Shown: positions 44,505 through 53,644 of the stretch, in pieces
Position numbering within the stretch: the first letter of the stretch is position 1
Layout: every line of letters begins with the position of its first letter
Origin: Kaistella haifensis DSM 19056
Lineage (GTDB): Bacteria; Bacteroidota; Bacteroidia; Flavobacteriales; Weeksellaceae
Length of the DNA: 64,000 bases
NCBI RefSeq assembly: GCF_000735695.2
Contig: NZ_JASZ02000008.1
Coordinates: 20,356-84,355 of the forward strand
Direction of reading: 5' to 3'
Notes under the pieces: model-generated
Told to the model about the DNA's origin: nothing
The model's database searches: none
What the model saw: the letters and a program-made list of their open reading frames with translations, nothing else
Program-made: the position numbers and the translations under genes

Positions 44505-45610
44505 TGAAAATCGCTTACGACGCCAAAAGATTTTTTAACAATACTTCCGGATTAGGAAATTATTCTCGTGATTTGGTGAGGATTTTGGCTACTTACTATC
44601 CTGATAATCAATATTTGCTTTTAAATGATAAAAAAACTGAGCGCGGAAAAGAAATTGTTGCATTGCCGAGTGTTTCGTTCATGGAAACTTCGAAAGGAAA
44701 ACTTTCCCGACAGTTCAAAATGGGAAAAGATGCGCAGAATGCAAATTGTGATATTTTCCACGGACTTTCCGGCGAATTACCTTTAAAATGGAATGATAAA
44801 GCGATAAAGAAAATCTTAACCATACACGATTTGATTTTCTTGAGATATCCGAAATATTATGGTTTTTTTGATCGGAAAATTCACTTTTGGAAGTTTAAAA
44901 ATGCCGCCATACAAGCAGATTTAATCATTGCAATTTCTGAACAGACCAAAGCGGATATCATCAAATTTTTGAAAGTTCCGGAAAATAAAATCAGAGTTGT
45001 TTATCAAGGTTGTCATCATTCTTTTAAAGAAAATAAACCGCAAGAATTTTTGGAATCAGTTCAAGATAAATTTAAAATTCCGAAAGAATTTATCTTAAAT
45101 GTTGGTACGATTGAAGAGAGAAAAAACCTTTTGAATATTGTAAAATCGATCAATAATACAGAAATTCCTTTGGTGGTTGTTGGGAAGAAAAAGGAGAAAT
45201 ATTTCAAAAAAGTTGAACGTTTTATTATTAAAAATAAATTGCAAAATCAAGTTTTTTTCTTGGAAAATGTTTCGATGGAAGAGTTGGCAGCAATTTATAA
45301 ATTAGCGAAAATTTTCGTTTACCCGAGTGTTTTCGAGGGTTTTGGGATTCCGGTTATCGAATCACTTTTCTCCGGAACCGCGGTAATTACGAGCAATTCG
45401 AGTTCGCTTCCGGAAGCCGGTGGAAAAGATTCTCTTTACATAAATCCGGATAATATTGATGATTTAAAGTCCAAAATTTTATTTCTATGGTCCAACGAAT
45501 CCGAACGAAAACGTAGAGTAGAAAAGGGTTTGTTGTATGCTCAAAAATTCAGTGATGAAAATATAGCAAAAGAATTGATGAAGGTTTACAGGGAAACGAT
45601 TACGATTTGA
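44504..45610 (+). CDS. GT4-type glycosyltransferase
   Basis: 368 aa, GT-B fold. The C-terminal half has the retaining GT4 pattern: GTIEERKN, VYPSVFEGFGIPVIESLFSGTAVITSNSSSLPEAGG with the E-x7-E signature near residue 290. N-terminus has NTSGLGNYSRDLVR. One-base overlap with the preceding glycosyltransferase gene shows that they work together, probably on a cell-surface glycan or on glycosylation of secreted proteins (inference). The stop lies eight bases from that of the convergent M28 gene. Confidence 0.9.
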   Translation: MKIAYDAKRFFNNTSGLGNYSRDLVRILATYYPDNQYLLLNDKKTERGKEIVALPSVSFMETSKGKLSRQFKMGKDAQNANCDIFHGLSGELPLKWNDKAIKKILTIHDLIFLRYPKYYGFFDRKIHFWKFKNAAIQADLIIAISEQTKADIIKFLKVPENKIRVVYQGCHHSFKENKPQEFLESVQDKFKIPKEFILNVGTIEERKNLLNIVKSINNTEIPLVVVGKKKEKYFKKVERFIIKNKLQNQVFFLENVSMEELAAIYKLAKIFVYPSVFEGFGIPVIESLFSGTAVITSNSSSLPEAGGKDSLYINPDNIDDLKSKILFLWSNESERKRRVEKGLLYAQKFSDENIAKELMKVYRETITI

Positions 45611-45618
45611 TCTTTTTC

Positions 45619-46794
45619 TTATTTTGAAATAATAATTTTCTTGGTGAGTTTGCGATCTTCGACATACATTGTTCCGAAATAAATTCCGGGTGAAAGTTTA
45701 GAAATATCTATTTTTTTACTGTTTTTAGTTTTAAGTAAAAGTTTTCCGGATACATCGCTAATATTGAAAGAATAATCGATGAAGTTGGAATTTAGCATTT
45801 CAATATTGATAAAATCAAAAGCCGGATTTGGATAAATTCGCAATGATTCCAACATTTTTTCAGGAGGACAATCAGCTACCGATAAGGTGCTTGTTTCTGC
45901 AGTCGTGAAATGCTGAACTGCTCCCAAAGCCGCTTTAGCAACATTGCAAACAAAAACAGGATCCATATTTGCATAGGTGTCGCCGGAGGAATGTGGTTGC
46001 AAACTTTCATTATATTCATAAAAGCCAGTAATTACCTCTCCATTCGACTGAAACGGCATATAATCCGAGCCGTATGCGTAAGATAAATTGGTTTGCAGTG
46101 GAGAATATAATGTTACGCAGTTCATTAATTCTTGTGTAGCACTATTCGAAGCAACATTATTCGTAGAAGGGGAGTTGCTGGTATCGCGTTCGCAGGTAAT
46201 TGTATTGTTTACTTCTCCGGCAACACCGCCGACTTGATCAATATTGAAAACCAATTTGATGTTCATCTTTGGATTGGTGCTATTTACAACGGTATTCACG
46301 TAGTTTTGGCTTCCGCGAAGTCCTTGTTCTTCTCCGCTGAAATTAATGAATTTTATAGAATATTCCGTGGGAACATCTTTCAGAATTCTTGTCATTTCAA
46401 GAATTACAGAGATTCCGCTTCCATTATCATTCACTCCAGGTCCGGCAATTGAATCGTAATGTCCGCAAACAATGACGTACGTGTTGGGATATTTGGTTCC
46501 GGTTTTAGTGAGAATAAGATTTTTGGTTGTATTTCCGTTGTATGAAAAGGCATTTTCAGAAATCTGAGATTCGCTGTAACCAAATGCGAGATATTTATTT
46601 TTAAGCCAATTAAATGCATTATTGTTATTTGTACTTCCAGTGGTTTTCGCTCCAAAAGTTGCAAATTCAGTAAGATAACTGTTGATGTTATTTTGAGTAA
46701 TTTGGTTCACTCGATCCTGATAGGCCTGTACAAAGGTTTGCGCTGAATGGAGCATTGAAATGCTTAACGCTGAAAAGATAAAAAGCTTCTTCAT
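45619..46794 (-). CDS. Secreted M28 family peptidase with T9SS tail
   Basis: 391 aa. Signal peptide ends at SMLHSAQ. Zinc ligands of M28 aminopeptidases are visible: His in VIVCGHYDSIAG, Asp in GVNDNGSG, Glu-Glu in NFSGEEQGLRGS (general base and ligand), Asp in FNIDQVGG and His near QPHSSGD. The last 75 residues have LRIYPNPAFDFINIE and end LTKKIIISK, a type A sorting domain. It is transcribed alone toward the glycosyltransferase genes. Confidence 0.92.
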   Translation of the reverse strand: MKKLFIFSALSISMLHSAQTFVQAYQDRVNQITQNNINSYLTEFATFGAKTTGSTNNNNAFNWLKNKYLAFGYSESQISENAFSYNGNTTKNLILTKTGTKYPNTYVIVCGHYDSIAGPGVNDNGSGISVILEMTRILKDVPTEYSIKFINFSGEEQGLRGSQNYVNTVVNSTNPKMNIKLVFNIDQVGGVAGEVNNTITCERDTSNSPSTNNVASNSATQELMNCVTLYSPLQTNLSYAYGSDYMPFQSNGEVITGFYEYNESLQPHSSGDTYANMDPVFVCNVAKAALGAVQHFTTAETSTLSVADCPPEKMLESLRIYPNPAFDFINIEMLNSNFIDYSFNISDVSGKLLLKTKNSKKIDISKLSPGIYFGTMYVEDRKLTKKIIISK

Positions 46795-46820
46795 TTTATT
46801 ATAAGTTGGTCAAAACTAAT

Positions 46821-46850
46821 GAAAAAATCCCATACAAAATTGTACAGGAT
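46821..46850 (-). terminator. Strand-specific terminator of the rplT operon
   Basis: On the minus strand ATCCTGTACAA and TTGTATGGGAT form an 11-bp stem with two G-U pairs, followed by T6. On the plus strand the same two positions are C-A mismatches, so it suits the minus strand only. Confidence 0.75.
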
Positions 46851-46878
46851 CTATAATTGATAACAAAAAATTTTACAT

Positions 46879-47223
46879 TTATTTGATTTGATCTACAACT
46901 GCTTTGAAAGCTTCAGGGTGATTCATTGCTAAATCTGCTAAAACTTTTCTGTTCAGTTCGATATTGTTGCTTTTTAGAGCGCCCATAAATTGGGAGTAAG
47001 ACATTCCGTGTTCTCTGGCACCAGCGTTGATACGGGTAATCCAAAGGCTTCTGAAATTTCTTTTCTTCTCTTTTCTACCGCGGTAAGCATATTGCATTGC
47101 TTTTTCTACGGCGTTTTTAGCTACAGTCCAAACATTTTTTCTTCTACCGAAAAAACCTTTAGCCTGCTTCATTACTTTTTTTCTGCGAGCTCTAGAAGCT
47201 ACGGCATTTACTGATCTTGGCAT
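46879..47223 (-). CDS. rplT: 50S ribosomal protein L20
   Basis: 114 aa, basic. [31 protein letters not shown] and [17 protein letters not shown] are L20 signatures. Binds 23S rRNA early in assembly; in other bacteria it represses its own operon. Last gene of thrS-infC-rpmI-rplT. Confidence 0.97.
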   Translation of the reverse strand: MPRSVNAVASRARRKKVMKQAKGFFGRRKNVWTVAKNAVEKAMQYAYRGRKEKKRNFRSLWITRINAGAREHGMSYSQFMGALKSNNIELNRKVLADLAMNHPEAFKAVVDQIK

Positions 47224-47342
47224 AATTTAAATTGTTTTTTTTGAAAAGGGCGGCAAATTATTTCATTGCACTTTTTTGCTCCGTTTCAGGGTTAAAATTT
47301 CTGAATTTTTAGAATTCTTATAAACCGAAAGATTTATAAAAA

Positions 47343-47540
47343 CTACTTTATGGCTAATTGACGTAAAACGCTTTTCTCATCCACAGTAGCAACGTAAGAA
47401 GTTTGCGTAAGATTTCTCTTTTGCTTAGTTTCTTTTTTCGTCAAGATGTGGCTTTTGTAAGCATTTTTTCTTTTAATTTTACCGGTTCCGGTAAGCTTAA
47501 AACGCTTCTTAGCACCTGATTTAGTTTTTAATTTTGGCAT
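47343..47540 (-). CDS. rpmI: 50S ribosomal protein L35
   Basis: 65 aa, basic. [15 protein letters not shown] and [14 protein letters not shown] are typical of L35. It lies 71 bases after infC and 119 bases before rplT; the latter spacer is longer than usual for this operon and could host L20 control, though no clear structure was found. Confidence 0.97.
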   Translation of the reverse strand: MPKLKTKSGAKKRFKLTGTGKIKRKNAYKSHILTKKETKQKRNLTQTSYVATVDEKSVLRQLAIK

Positions 47541-47611
47541 TTTGCTTAATTTATAATATTTGTTATCAATATCTTATTGTGTGATTTAACCTAGTTAAAT
47601 TGGTAAATTTC

Positions 47612-48175
47612 TTATTTCGCCGGCTTTTTCGGGCTCATCATCATGATCATTCTCTTGCCTTCAAGTTTTGGCAATTGGTCAACTTTTCCGACATGTTCCA
47701 GCTCTTGAGCTAATTTTAAAAGAAGAATTTCACCCTGATCCTTGAAAATAATCGAACGGCCTTTAAAGAAAACATAGGTTTTTAGTTTTGAACCTTCTTC
47801 CAGGAACTTTTCAGCATGTTTTTTCTTGAATTCGTAATCGTGATCATCCGTTTGTGGACCAAATCTGATTTCTTTTACGACAACTTTTACCTGCTTGGCT
47901 TTCAGTTCCTTTTGCTTTTTCTTTTGCTCGTAAAGGAATTTCTTATAATCCAGAATTCTGGAAATAAATGGCTCAGCTTTGTCGGAAATTACAACCAAAT
48001 CCAGTTCTTGTTCTTTAGCTATTTCTAAAGCTTTTGCTAAAGGATACACGCCTGGTTCTACGTTATCGCCAACTAAGCGTACTTCTTTCGCCCGAATCTT
48101 TTCGTTGATCTGGTGCAAATCTTCTTGTACGCGTCGCTGTGGACCTCTACCTCGGTAATTAAATTTCTGTGCTAT
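47612..48175 (-). CDS. infC: Translation initiation factor IF-3, ATA start
   Basis: Binds the 30S subunit and checks start codons. The family's N-terminus ([11 protein letters not shown], then [17 protein letters not shown]) is encoded in frame up to 48175 with no ATG, GTG or TTG before it. The codon there is ATA. The TTG at 48118 is an internal leucine. A rare start codon on infC is known as the basis of IF-3 autoregulation (AUU in E. coli), so ATA is taken as the start, giving 187 aa. Confidence 0.85.
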   Translation of the reverse strand: MAQKFNYRGRGPQRRVQEDLHQINEKIRAKEVRLVGDNVEPGVYPLAKALEIAKEQELDLVVISDKAEPFISRILDYKKFLYEQKKKQKELKAKQVKVVVKEIRFGPQTDDHDYEFKKKHAEKFLEEGSKLKTYVFFKGRSIIFKDQGEILLLKLAQELEHVGKVDQLPKLEGKRMIMMMSPKKPAK

Positions 48176-48199
48176 GGTTTTATATTTTAAAGTTAATTT

Positions 48200-50119
48200 T
48201 TAAATTTTTGATTCTTTTTTGAAATAGGCGATGAAATCTTCAATCGTCATCGTTCCTAAATCTCCTTCGCCTCTTCTTCTAACAGAAACTGTGTTGTTAA
48301 GTTCCTCATTTTCACCTACAACCAGCATGAAGGGAAGCTTTTTCAACTCGGCATCACGAATTTTTTTACCCGTTTTCTCGTTTCTGTCGTCAATCAGCCC
48401 GCAAATATCGTGATTTTCCAGCAATTGTGAAACTTTTTTTGCATAATCAACATATTTTTCGCTAATCGGCAAAATAGTGAATTGATCCGGAGCGAGCCAA
48501 AGCGGAAAATCTCCTGCTGTGTTTTCCAACAAAATCGCGATAAATCTTTCCATAGAACCAAACGGAGCACGGTGAATCATCACAGGTCTGTGTTTTTCGT
48601 TATCGCTTCCAATGTAGTGAAGGTCAAATCTTTCTGGCAAATTATAATCAACCTGAATGGTTCCCAATTGCCAACTTCTGCCTAAAGCATCCTTCACCAT
48701 GAAATCGAGTTTTGGTCCATAGAATGCAGCTTCGCCGTATTCCACAATTGTTTTTAAACCTTTCTTTTCAGCGGCTTGAATAATCGCGTCTTCCGCTTTT
48801 TTCCAGTTTTCGTCACTTCCGATATATTTTTCTTTCTTCTCCGGATCTCTGAGTGAAACTTGCGTTACGAAATCTTCGAAACCTAATGTTCTGAATACAT
48901 AAAGTGTTAAATCAATCACGTTTTCAAATTCAGCCAAAAGTTGATCCGGAGTACAGAAAAGGTGTGCATCATCTTGAGTGAAACCACGAACTCTCGTTAA
49001 TCCGTGAAGTTCTCCGGATTGTTCATAACGATAAACGGTTCCGAATTCTGCATATCTTTTTGGTAAATCTTTATAAGACCATTGTCCAACTTTGTATATT
49101 TCGCAGTGGTGAGGGCAGTTCATTGGTTTCAGCATGAATTCTTCACCTTCATTAGGTGTTTTAATTGGCTGGAAACTGTCTGCACCATATTTATCCCAGT
49201 GACCGGAAGTTACATACAATTCTTTCGCTCCGATGTGTGGAGTCATCACGAATTCGTAACCTGATTTTTTCTGAGCATCAGAAAGGAAGTTTTCCAATTT
49301 TTTTCTCAATGCAGTTCCTTTTGGTAACCACAACGGAAGTCCTGCTCCCACTTTTTCCGAGAATGCGTAAATGCCCAATTCCTTTCCGAGTTTTCGGTGG
49401 TCGCGGCGTTTCGCTTCTTCTAATCTTTCCAGATATTCGGTTAAATCTTTCTGTTTTGGGAAAGAAATAGCGTAAACTCGGGTAAGTTGTTTGTTTTTTT
49501 CATCACCTCTCCAATATGCTCCGGCTGCATTTAAAATTTTCACCGCTTTCACGATGCCTGTAGATGGAATGTGTCCACCGCGACATAAATCGGTAAAATT
49601 ATCGTGGGAGCAGAAAGTGATTTCGCCATCATTCAAATTAGAGATGAGCTCGGTTTTATATTCATTGCCTTCATATTCCTTCAAAGCATCAGCTTTTGAA
49701 ACCGAATAAAGGTTGAATGTAGAGTCTTTTTTTGCGTTTTCGAGCATTTTTTTCTCGATCTTTTCGAAATCTTTTTCAGATAAACTTTCGTCGCCGAAAT
49801 CTACATCATAATAAAATCCTTGCTCAATGGCTGGACCAATGGTGAGTTTTGCTTCCGGATAAAATTCCACGATTGCCTGTGCCAAAAGGTGCGCAGAGGA
49901 ATGCCAAAACGCTTTTTTCCCCATATCATCATTCCACGTCAGAAGCTGTAGCGTAGAATCGGTGGTTATAGGCGTGGTGATTTCAACCTGTGTTCCGTTT
50001 ACGATTGCGGAAATGGTGTTTCTTGCCAAACCTTCACTTATTGATTTTGCTACCTCAAGCGGTGTTACAGCGCTTTCGAATTCTCTGATGCTTCCGTCGG
50101 GAAGAGTAATTTTTATCAT
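48200..50119 (-). CDS. thrS: Threonyl-tRNA synthetase
   Basis: 639 aa, full length. TGS domain at 1-60, editing domain with [13 protein letters not shown] (about 77) and the HxxxH/C ligands, class II catalytic core with CPHHCEIYK (Zn ligand Cys) and [13 protein letters not shown], and an anticodon-binding domain at the end. First gene of the operon; infC's ATA start is 24 bases after its stop. A -7-like TATTTTTG (complement of 50143-50150) lies 24-31 bases upstream. Confidence 0.97.
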   Translation of the reverse strand: MIKITLPDGSIREFESAVTPLEVAKSISEGLARNTISAIVNGTQVEITTPITTDSTLQLLTWNDDMGKKAFWHSSAHLLAQAIVEFYPEAKLTIGPAIEQGFYYDVDFGDESLSEKDFEKIEKKMLENAKKDSTFNLYSVSKADALKEYEGNEYKTELISNLNDGEITFCSHDNFTDLCRGGHIPSTGIVKAVKILNAAGAYWRGDEKNKQLTRVYAISFPKQKDLTEYLERLEEAKRRDHRKLGKELGIYAFSEKVGAGLPLWLPKGTALRKKLENFLSDAQKKSGYEFVMTPHIGAKELYVTSGHWDKYGADSFQPIKTPNEGEEFMLKPMNCPHHCEIYKVGQWSYKDLPKRYAEFGTVYRYEQSGELHGLTRVRGFTQDDAHLFCTPDQLLAEFENVIDLTLYVFRTLGFEDFVTQVSLRDPEKKEKYIGSDENWKKAEDAIIQAAEKKGLKTIVEYGEAAFYGPKLDFMVKDALGRSWQLGTIQVDYNLPERFDLHYIGSDNEKHRPVMIHRAPFGSMERFIAILLENTAGDFPLWLAPDQFTILPISEKYVDYAKKVSQLLENHDICGLIDDRNEKTGKKIRDAELKKLPFMLVVGENEELNNTVSVRRRGEGDLGTMTIEDFIAYFKKESKI

Positions 50120-50291
50120 ACTGAATTAAAAATTTTAAGTGGCAAAAATACGGAATTTCTACTAATTTTTTATTTTGTTTTTGATGGAATTTTACTTCTG
50201 ATCATTAATTTTCAATTATTCGTAAATCAATTTTTTGGTTGTATGAAGAAAAATCTATAATTGATGGAAAATTTAAATGAAGTTTGATGAT

Positions 50292-50320
50292 AAAAAAAAG
50301 CAGAAAAATTAATTTCTGCT
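50292..50320 (-). terminator. Terminator overlapping the end of the small gene
   Basis: Minus strand AGCAGAAA (complement of 50313-50320) and TTTCTGCT (complement of 50299-50306) form a perfect 8-bp stem followed by T8. The stop codon of the 59-aa gene (50309-50311) lies in the loop. Confidence 0.8.
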
Positions 50321-50488
50321 CTCGTTTTTTGTGTTATCGGTTTTGCCATCCTTATTAAGCTTAGAAGATTCCTTAATCTGCCGCTTTACTGTTTTTTCGG
50401 AGTTCACTTTCTCGGATGATGCAGGAATGTTTGGCAAATCCTGGTTTTCTTTTTTTGTTTGTGCCGGTTGTTCTTTATCTTTTTCCAT
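50309..50488 (-). CDS. Small charged hypothetical protein
   Basis: 59 aa from the ATG at 50488 (MEKDKEQPAQTKKE). The reading frame is open further upstream, but starting there would overlap the DUF4230 gene by 41 bases. The protein is almost all Lys, Glu, Asn, Ser and Gln and is probably disordered. It starts ten bases after the DUF4230 stop and shares its last codons with a terminator, which supports it as the true last gene of the operon. I recognise no family. Confidence 0.5.
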   Translation of the reverse strand: MEKDKEQPAQTKKENQDLPNIPASSEKVNSEKTVKRQIKESSKLNKDGKTDNTKNESRN

Positions 50489-50498
50489 AAATCGTTTT

Positions 50499-51110
50499 TT
50501 AAAGTTTTGATGAATCGATTTGACCGGTCTGGTCTTCAATTTTATAATTCAAAGCCTTTGCCAAAACGAAAATATGATCAAGATTTTCTAACAATTGTTT
50601 TCTTCCTTCGCTTCGTAGTCGCTCCTGATTCACGGTTTTGTAAGCATTGTCTTTCGCAGATTTGGTTATTTTTTGCAAATCTTTTTGGTCAAAGCGATCG
50701 AGGAAAGAATCATCCATTGACTGGATCTCTACACTTGGGATAATTCGTATATCGGCGTTGGGAAGCTCTTTGATGATCAGTTTTTTGTTGACAGAATCCA
50801 CGTCGAGTTTCATTTTATTGAGGTCATACGAAACTTGCGCATTTGTTTTGGTAAAAGTAATAAGCTCTTTTTCCATATTAGGAAGCATTCCGCCTAAAAG
50901 TTCGGAAGTTATTTTAGTTTTCTGCATGCTCGAAAAATCCTGTTCCATGACCACCATTTTATTCATCTTTCTGATTTGATTGGTGATGATGTAGTAGTCG
51001 TTTTGCACTTGATCTTGTTTCTTTTTTGTCAAGCTGTTCCAAATCAAGAATGCGAGCAACATTGCGATTGCTCCTAATATGAAAGGTAAAATTTTTTTGT
51101 CTGTTTTCAA
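50499..51110 (-). CDS. DUF4230 membrane-anchored protein
   Basis: 203 aa. N-terminal membrane anchor (ILPFILGAIAMLLAFLIW) and then a DUF4230 domain (about 40-195), which is mostly beta strand with KMVVMEQDFSSMQKT. Function unknown; families of this type sit in the envelope. The gene begins one base after the stop of the thioredoxin-like gene, so the two are coupled. Confidence 0.8.
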   Translation of the reverse strand: MKTDKKILPFILGAIAMLLAFLIWNSLTKKKQDQVQNDYYIITNQIRKMNKMVVMEQDFSSMQKTKITSELLGGMLPNMEKELITFTKTNAQVSYDLNKMKLDVDSVNKKLIIKELPNADIRIIPSVEIQSMDDSFLDRFDQKDLQKITKSAKDNAYKTVNQERLRSEGRKQLLENLDHIFVLAKALNYKIEDQTGQIDSSKL

Positions 51111-51111
51111 T

Positions 51112-51672
51112 TTATTTTAATAGGTCTTTAAGTGTAGTATTGTCTTTTTTAAGGATTTCCAGAAGGTCTCTTTCTAGATAACCGGTTGTTGGGTATTCAA
51201 TAATCCTTCCAATTTCTTTGCCATATTTTTGTACGATAATGGTTGGAACTCTTTGGATATTGTAAACGCCTTCTTCGCCGTTTGGAGCTTCTTTTTTGCG
51301 GTTCACAGCGATGATTTTCAATTTTTGTTCAGGGAAATTCATGCTTTCCAAAATTTTCATCAATCGTGGAACTTCGCGATAGCTATCTTCGCACCAAGTT
51401 CCCATCACAACGGTGATTCCGTAAGAATTCAGTTTTTCTTTTTTAAGTTCATCAACGGTTTTTTGGTCAATGGCGTATTCATCATGTTCTTTCACATACC
51501 AATCGCTGTATGGCGTTTTCAGAAGTTGGTTTTTGGTTTGAGTTCCGAGAAGCATTTTTCCGTCATTGGTAGTTTCAACTTCGCGGTTTACGACTACTTT
51601 CTGCGAATCACAAGATTGAAAAGTGAGTAGGGAAGTGGCAGTAATCAAAAGGGTTTTCGTAATTTTTTTCAT
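51112..51672 (-). CDS. Thioredoxin-like lipoprotein
   Basis: 186 aa. Lipobox LLTFQSC with Cys at residue 21, so it is probably anchored to a membrane facing the periplasm. The thioredoxin fold has WCEDSYREVPR in place of WCxxC, leaving one active-site cysteine, and a cis-proline region RVPTIIVQK. A one-cysteine site suggests a disulfide-handling or peroxide-related role rather than classical thioredoxin. It lies between the MazG-like gene (47 bases) and DUF4230 (one base). Confidence 0.85.
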   Translation of the reverse strand: MKKITKTLLITATSLLTFQSCDSQKVVVNREVETTNDGKMLLGTQTKNQLLKTPYSDWYVKEHDEYAIDQKTVDELKKEKLNSYGITVVMGTWCEDSYREVPRLMKILESMNFPEQKLKIIAVNRKKEAPNGEEGVYNIQRVPTIIVQKYGKEIGRIIEYPTTGYLERDLLEILKKDNTTLKDLLK

Positions 51673-51719
51673 TGATGAATACTTGTTTTTTTAAAATAAA
51701 AATTGGAAAAATGTGAATT

Positions 51720-52187
51720 TTATTTCTTCAAAATAGTTGCCAAATCTGCAGGTGAATAATATTTGTTTTTCAATACTTTATGATCAGATTTTCGGTGAAC
51801 ATTAATTTTGTTTCCGGAAATTTCCGAGAACGCTTCTTCGCCTTTTTCGGCATAAAACGCGATAGTTTCGTCTGCCTGTTGCTGATTGTCGCAAGCTTTC
51901 GACATGTTCGAACGGTGAACTTCATTGAACATTTCCACAAATTTTTCGCCCAATCCAAATTCTAAAACTGCGCCACTTAAAACATATTGCAAATCACAAA
52001 GTGCATCTGCGATTTCTACCATATTTTGATCAGAAATGGCTTCTTTCAACTCATTCAATTCTTCCTGAAGCAGGGAAATTCTCAATTCGCATCTTTCTTT
52101 TGATGGAATTTGAGGCGTTTCTAAAATCGGGGCATTAAAGGTTTTGTGGAATTCTGCAACTTGGTTCAGCGAATCTATTTTTTCCAT
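51720..52187 (-). CDS. MazG-like nucleotide pyrophosphohydrolase
   Basis: 155 aa, all-alpha NTP pyrophosphatase. The metal-binding pattern ExxE...ExxD is visible: EELNELKEAISDQNMVEIADALCDLQYVL. It should clear non-canonical nucleotides in the cytoplasm. It begins a four-gene minus-strand set with a thioredoxin-like protein, DUF4230 and a small protein. The set is kept apart from the upstream acyl-CoA dehydrogenase gene by that gene's terminator. Confidence 0.85.
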   Translation of the reverse strand: MEKIDSLNQVAEFHKTFNAPILETPQIPSKERCELRISLLQEELNELKEAISDQNMVEIADALCDLQYVLSGAVLEFGLGEKFVEMFNEVHRSNMSKACDNQQQADETIAFYAEKGEEAFSEISGNKINVHRKSDHKVLKNKYYSPADLATILKK

Positions 52188-52258
52188 TAAAATTAAATTT
52201 TAACAAATATAGAAAATCAAAAATGATTTTTGGTAAAGACTTTTTCTAAATTGATTAT

Positions 52259-52285
52259 TAAAAAAAGCACCGAATTTCGATGCTT
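52259..52285 (-). terminator. Terminator after acyl-CoA dehydrogenase gene
   Basis: Minus strand AGCATCGA and TCGGTGCT (complement of 52266-52284) form an 8-bp stem with a 3-base loop and one wobble, followed by T6. Stem sequence equals that of the atp operon terminator. Confidence 0.85.
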
Positions 52286-52317
52286 TATAGATTAAAAAAG
52301 AATAAAATCTGTAATTT

Positions 52318-53457
52318 TTATTTTGAAATTTCTCTTCCGATAACCAATCTTTGGATTTCCGAAGTTCCTTCTCCAATAGTACACAATTTGGAATCTCTGT
52401 AGAATTTTTCTACCGGGAAATCCTTTGTATAACCATAACCGCCGAAAACCTGAACGGCATTGTTAGCGATTCTTACACAAGCTTCGGAAGCGTACAATTT
52501 TGCCATTGCACCTTCTTTGGTCATTGGTTTTTTTGCGTTTTTCAAGTTGGAAGCACGTTGAATCAATAGTTCTGCAGCGTCGATTTCAGTTGCCATATCT
52601 GCAAGCATGAAATTAATTGCCTGAAATTCGTTGATGGCTTTTCCGAATTGTTTTCTTTCCAATGAATATTTCAAAGCGGCTTTGTAAGCACCTCTTGCGA
52701 TTCCTAAACTAAGAGCAGCGATGGAGATTCTTCCACCGTCAAGAATTTTCATCGCTTGTTTGAAACCGGAGCCCACTTCTCCTAATCGGTGAGAATCGGG
52801 AACTCTTACATTGTCAAAGATAAGTTCGGCAGTTTCGGAAGCTCTCATTCCGAGTTTGTTTTCTTTTTTACCTGAAGAAAATCCGGGCATTCCTTTTTCC
52901 AAAACGAATGCCGTAGAATTGTTTTTTGCTCCTTTTTCGCCGGTTCTGGTCATTACTACTGCGATATCACCGGAAATTGCGTGGGTGATAAAGTTTTTAG
53001 CGCCGTTCAAAACCCATTCGTCGCCGTCTTTTACAGCTGTTGTGCTCATCCCACCTGAATCTGAACCTGTATTGTGTTCGGTAAGTCCCCATGCTCCGAT
53101 TACTTTTCCGGAAGCGAGTTGGGGAAGCCATTTTTTGCGTTGTTCTTCGTTTCCGAATTCATATATATGATTGGTGCAAAGTGAGTTGTGAGCAGCAACA
53201 GACAATCCGATTGATGGATCAACCTGAGAGATTTCGTCCAAAATTGCAACATATTCATGATATCCCAGACCTGATCCTCCATATTCTTCCGGAATTACAA
53301 TTCCCATAAATCCCATTTCTCCCAACTGATGGAAAAGTTCTACCGGAAATGTTTGGCTTTCGTCCCATTCCATAATATTTGGGCGGATGTTTTTTTCTGC
53401 AAAATCTTTTGCGGTTTCTGCAATCATTGCGATGTTGCTCATTGTTTCACTATTCAT
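52318..53457 (-). CDS. Acyl-CoA dehydrogenase
   Basis: 379 aa, FAD enzyme that introduces the alpha-beta double bond in fatty-acid or branched-acid breakdown. Conserved strings: GAWGLTEHNTGSD, NGAKNFITHA, RKQFGKAINEFQAI, QVFGGYGYTKDFPVE (near the catalytic Glu area) and RDSKLCTIGEGTSEIQRLVI at the end. The last two are typical of short/branched-chain and butyryl-CoA dehydrogenases. Partner ETF genes are not in the window. Confidence 0.93.
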   Translation of the reverse strand: MNSETMSNIAMIAETAKDFAEKNIRPNIMEWDESQTFPVELFHQLGEMGFMGIVIPEEYGGSGLGYHEYVAILDEISQVDPSIGLSVAAHNSLCTNHIYEFGNEEQRKKWLPQLASGKVIGAWGLTEHNTGSDSGGMSTTAVKDGDEWVLNGAKNFITHAISGDIAVVMTRTGEKGAKNNSTAFVLEKGMPGFSSGKKENKLGMRASETAELIFDNVRVPDSHRLGEVGSGFKQAMKILDGGRISIAALSLGIARGAYKAALKYSLERKQFGKAINEFQAINFMLADMATEIDAAELLIQRASNLKNAKKPMTKEGAMAKLYASEACVRIANNAVQVFGGYGYTKDFPVEKFYRDSKLCTIGEGTSEIQRLVIGREISK

Positions 53458-53644
53458 ATTTGTTTATTTCTTATTTGTAATCAAAGATAATTAAATTGGC
53501 GAATTTTGAAAATAAAAATAATATTCATGCGAACTTCATTTTTTTTTTAATTAGAAATTTATTGTTAAAAGATTACGAAAAATTAATAATTATTACGTCT
53601 CCTAAGCAAGTAATTTGACTAAATTGCAAGCCAAATTTTAGTAA

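Noticed and set aside
48116..48118. TTG at 48118 as the infC start
   Set aside because: It would remove 19 residues that belong to the IF-3 N-terminus and are encoded in frame upstream.
50489..50539. Longer N-terminus of the small gene (start at 50539)
   Set aside because: It would overlap the DUF4230 gene by 41 bases. The ATG at 50488 fits operon spacing.
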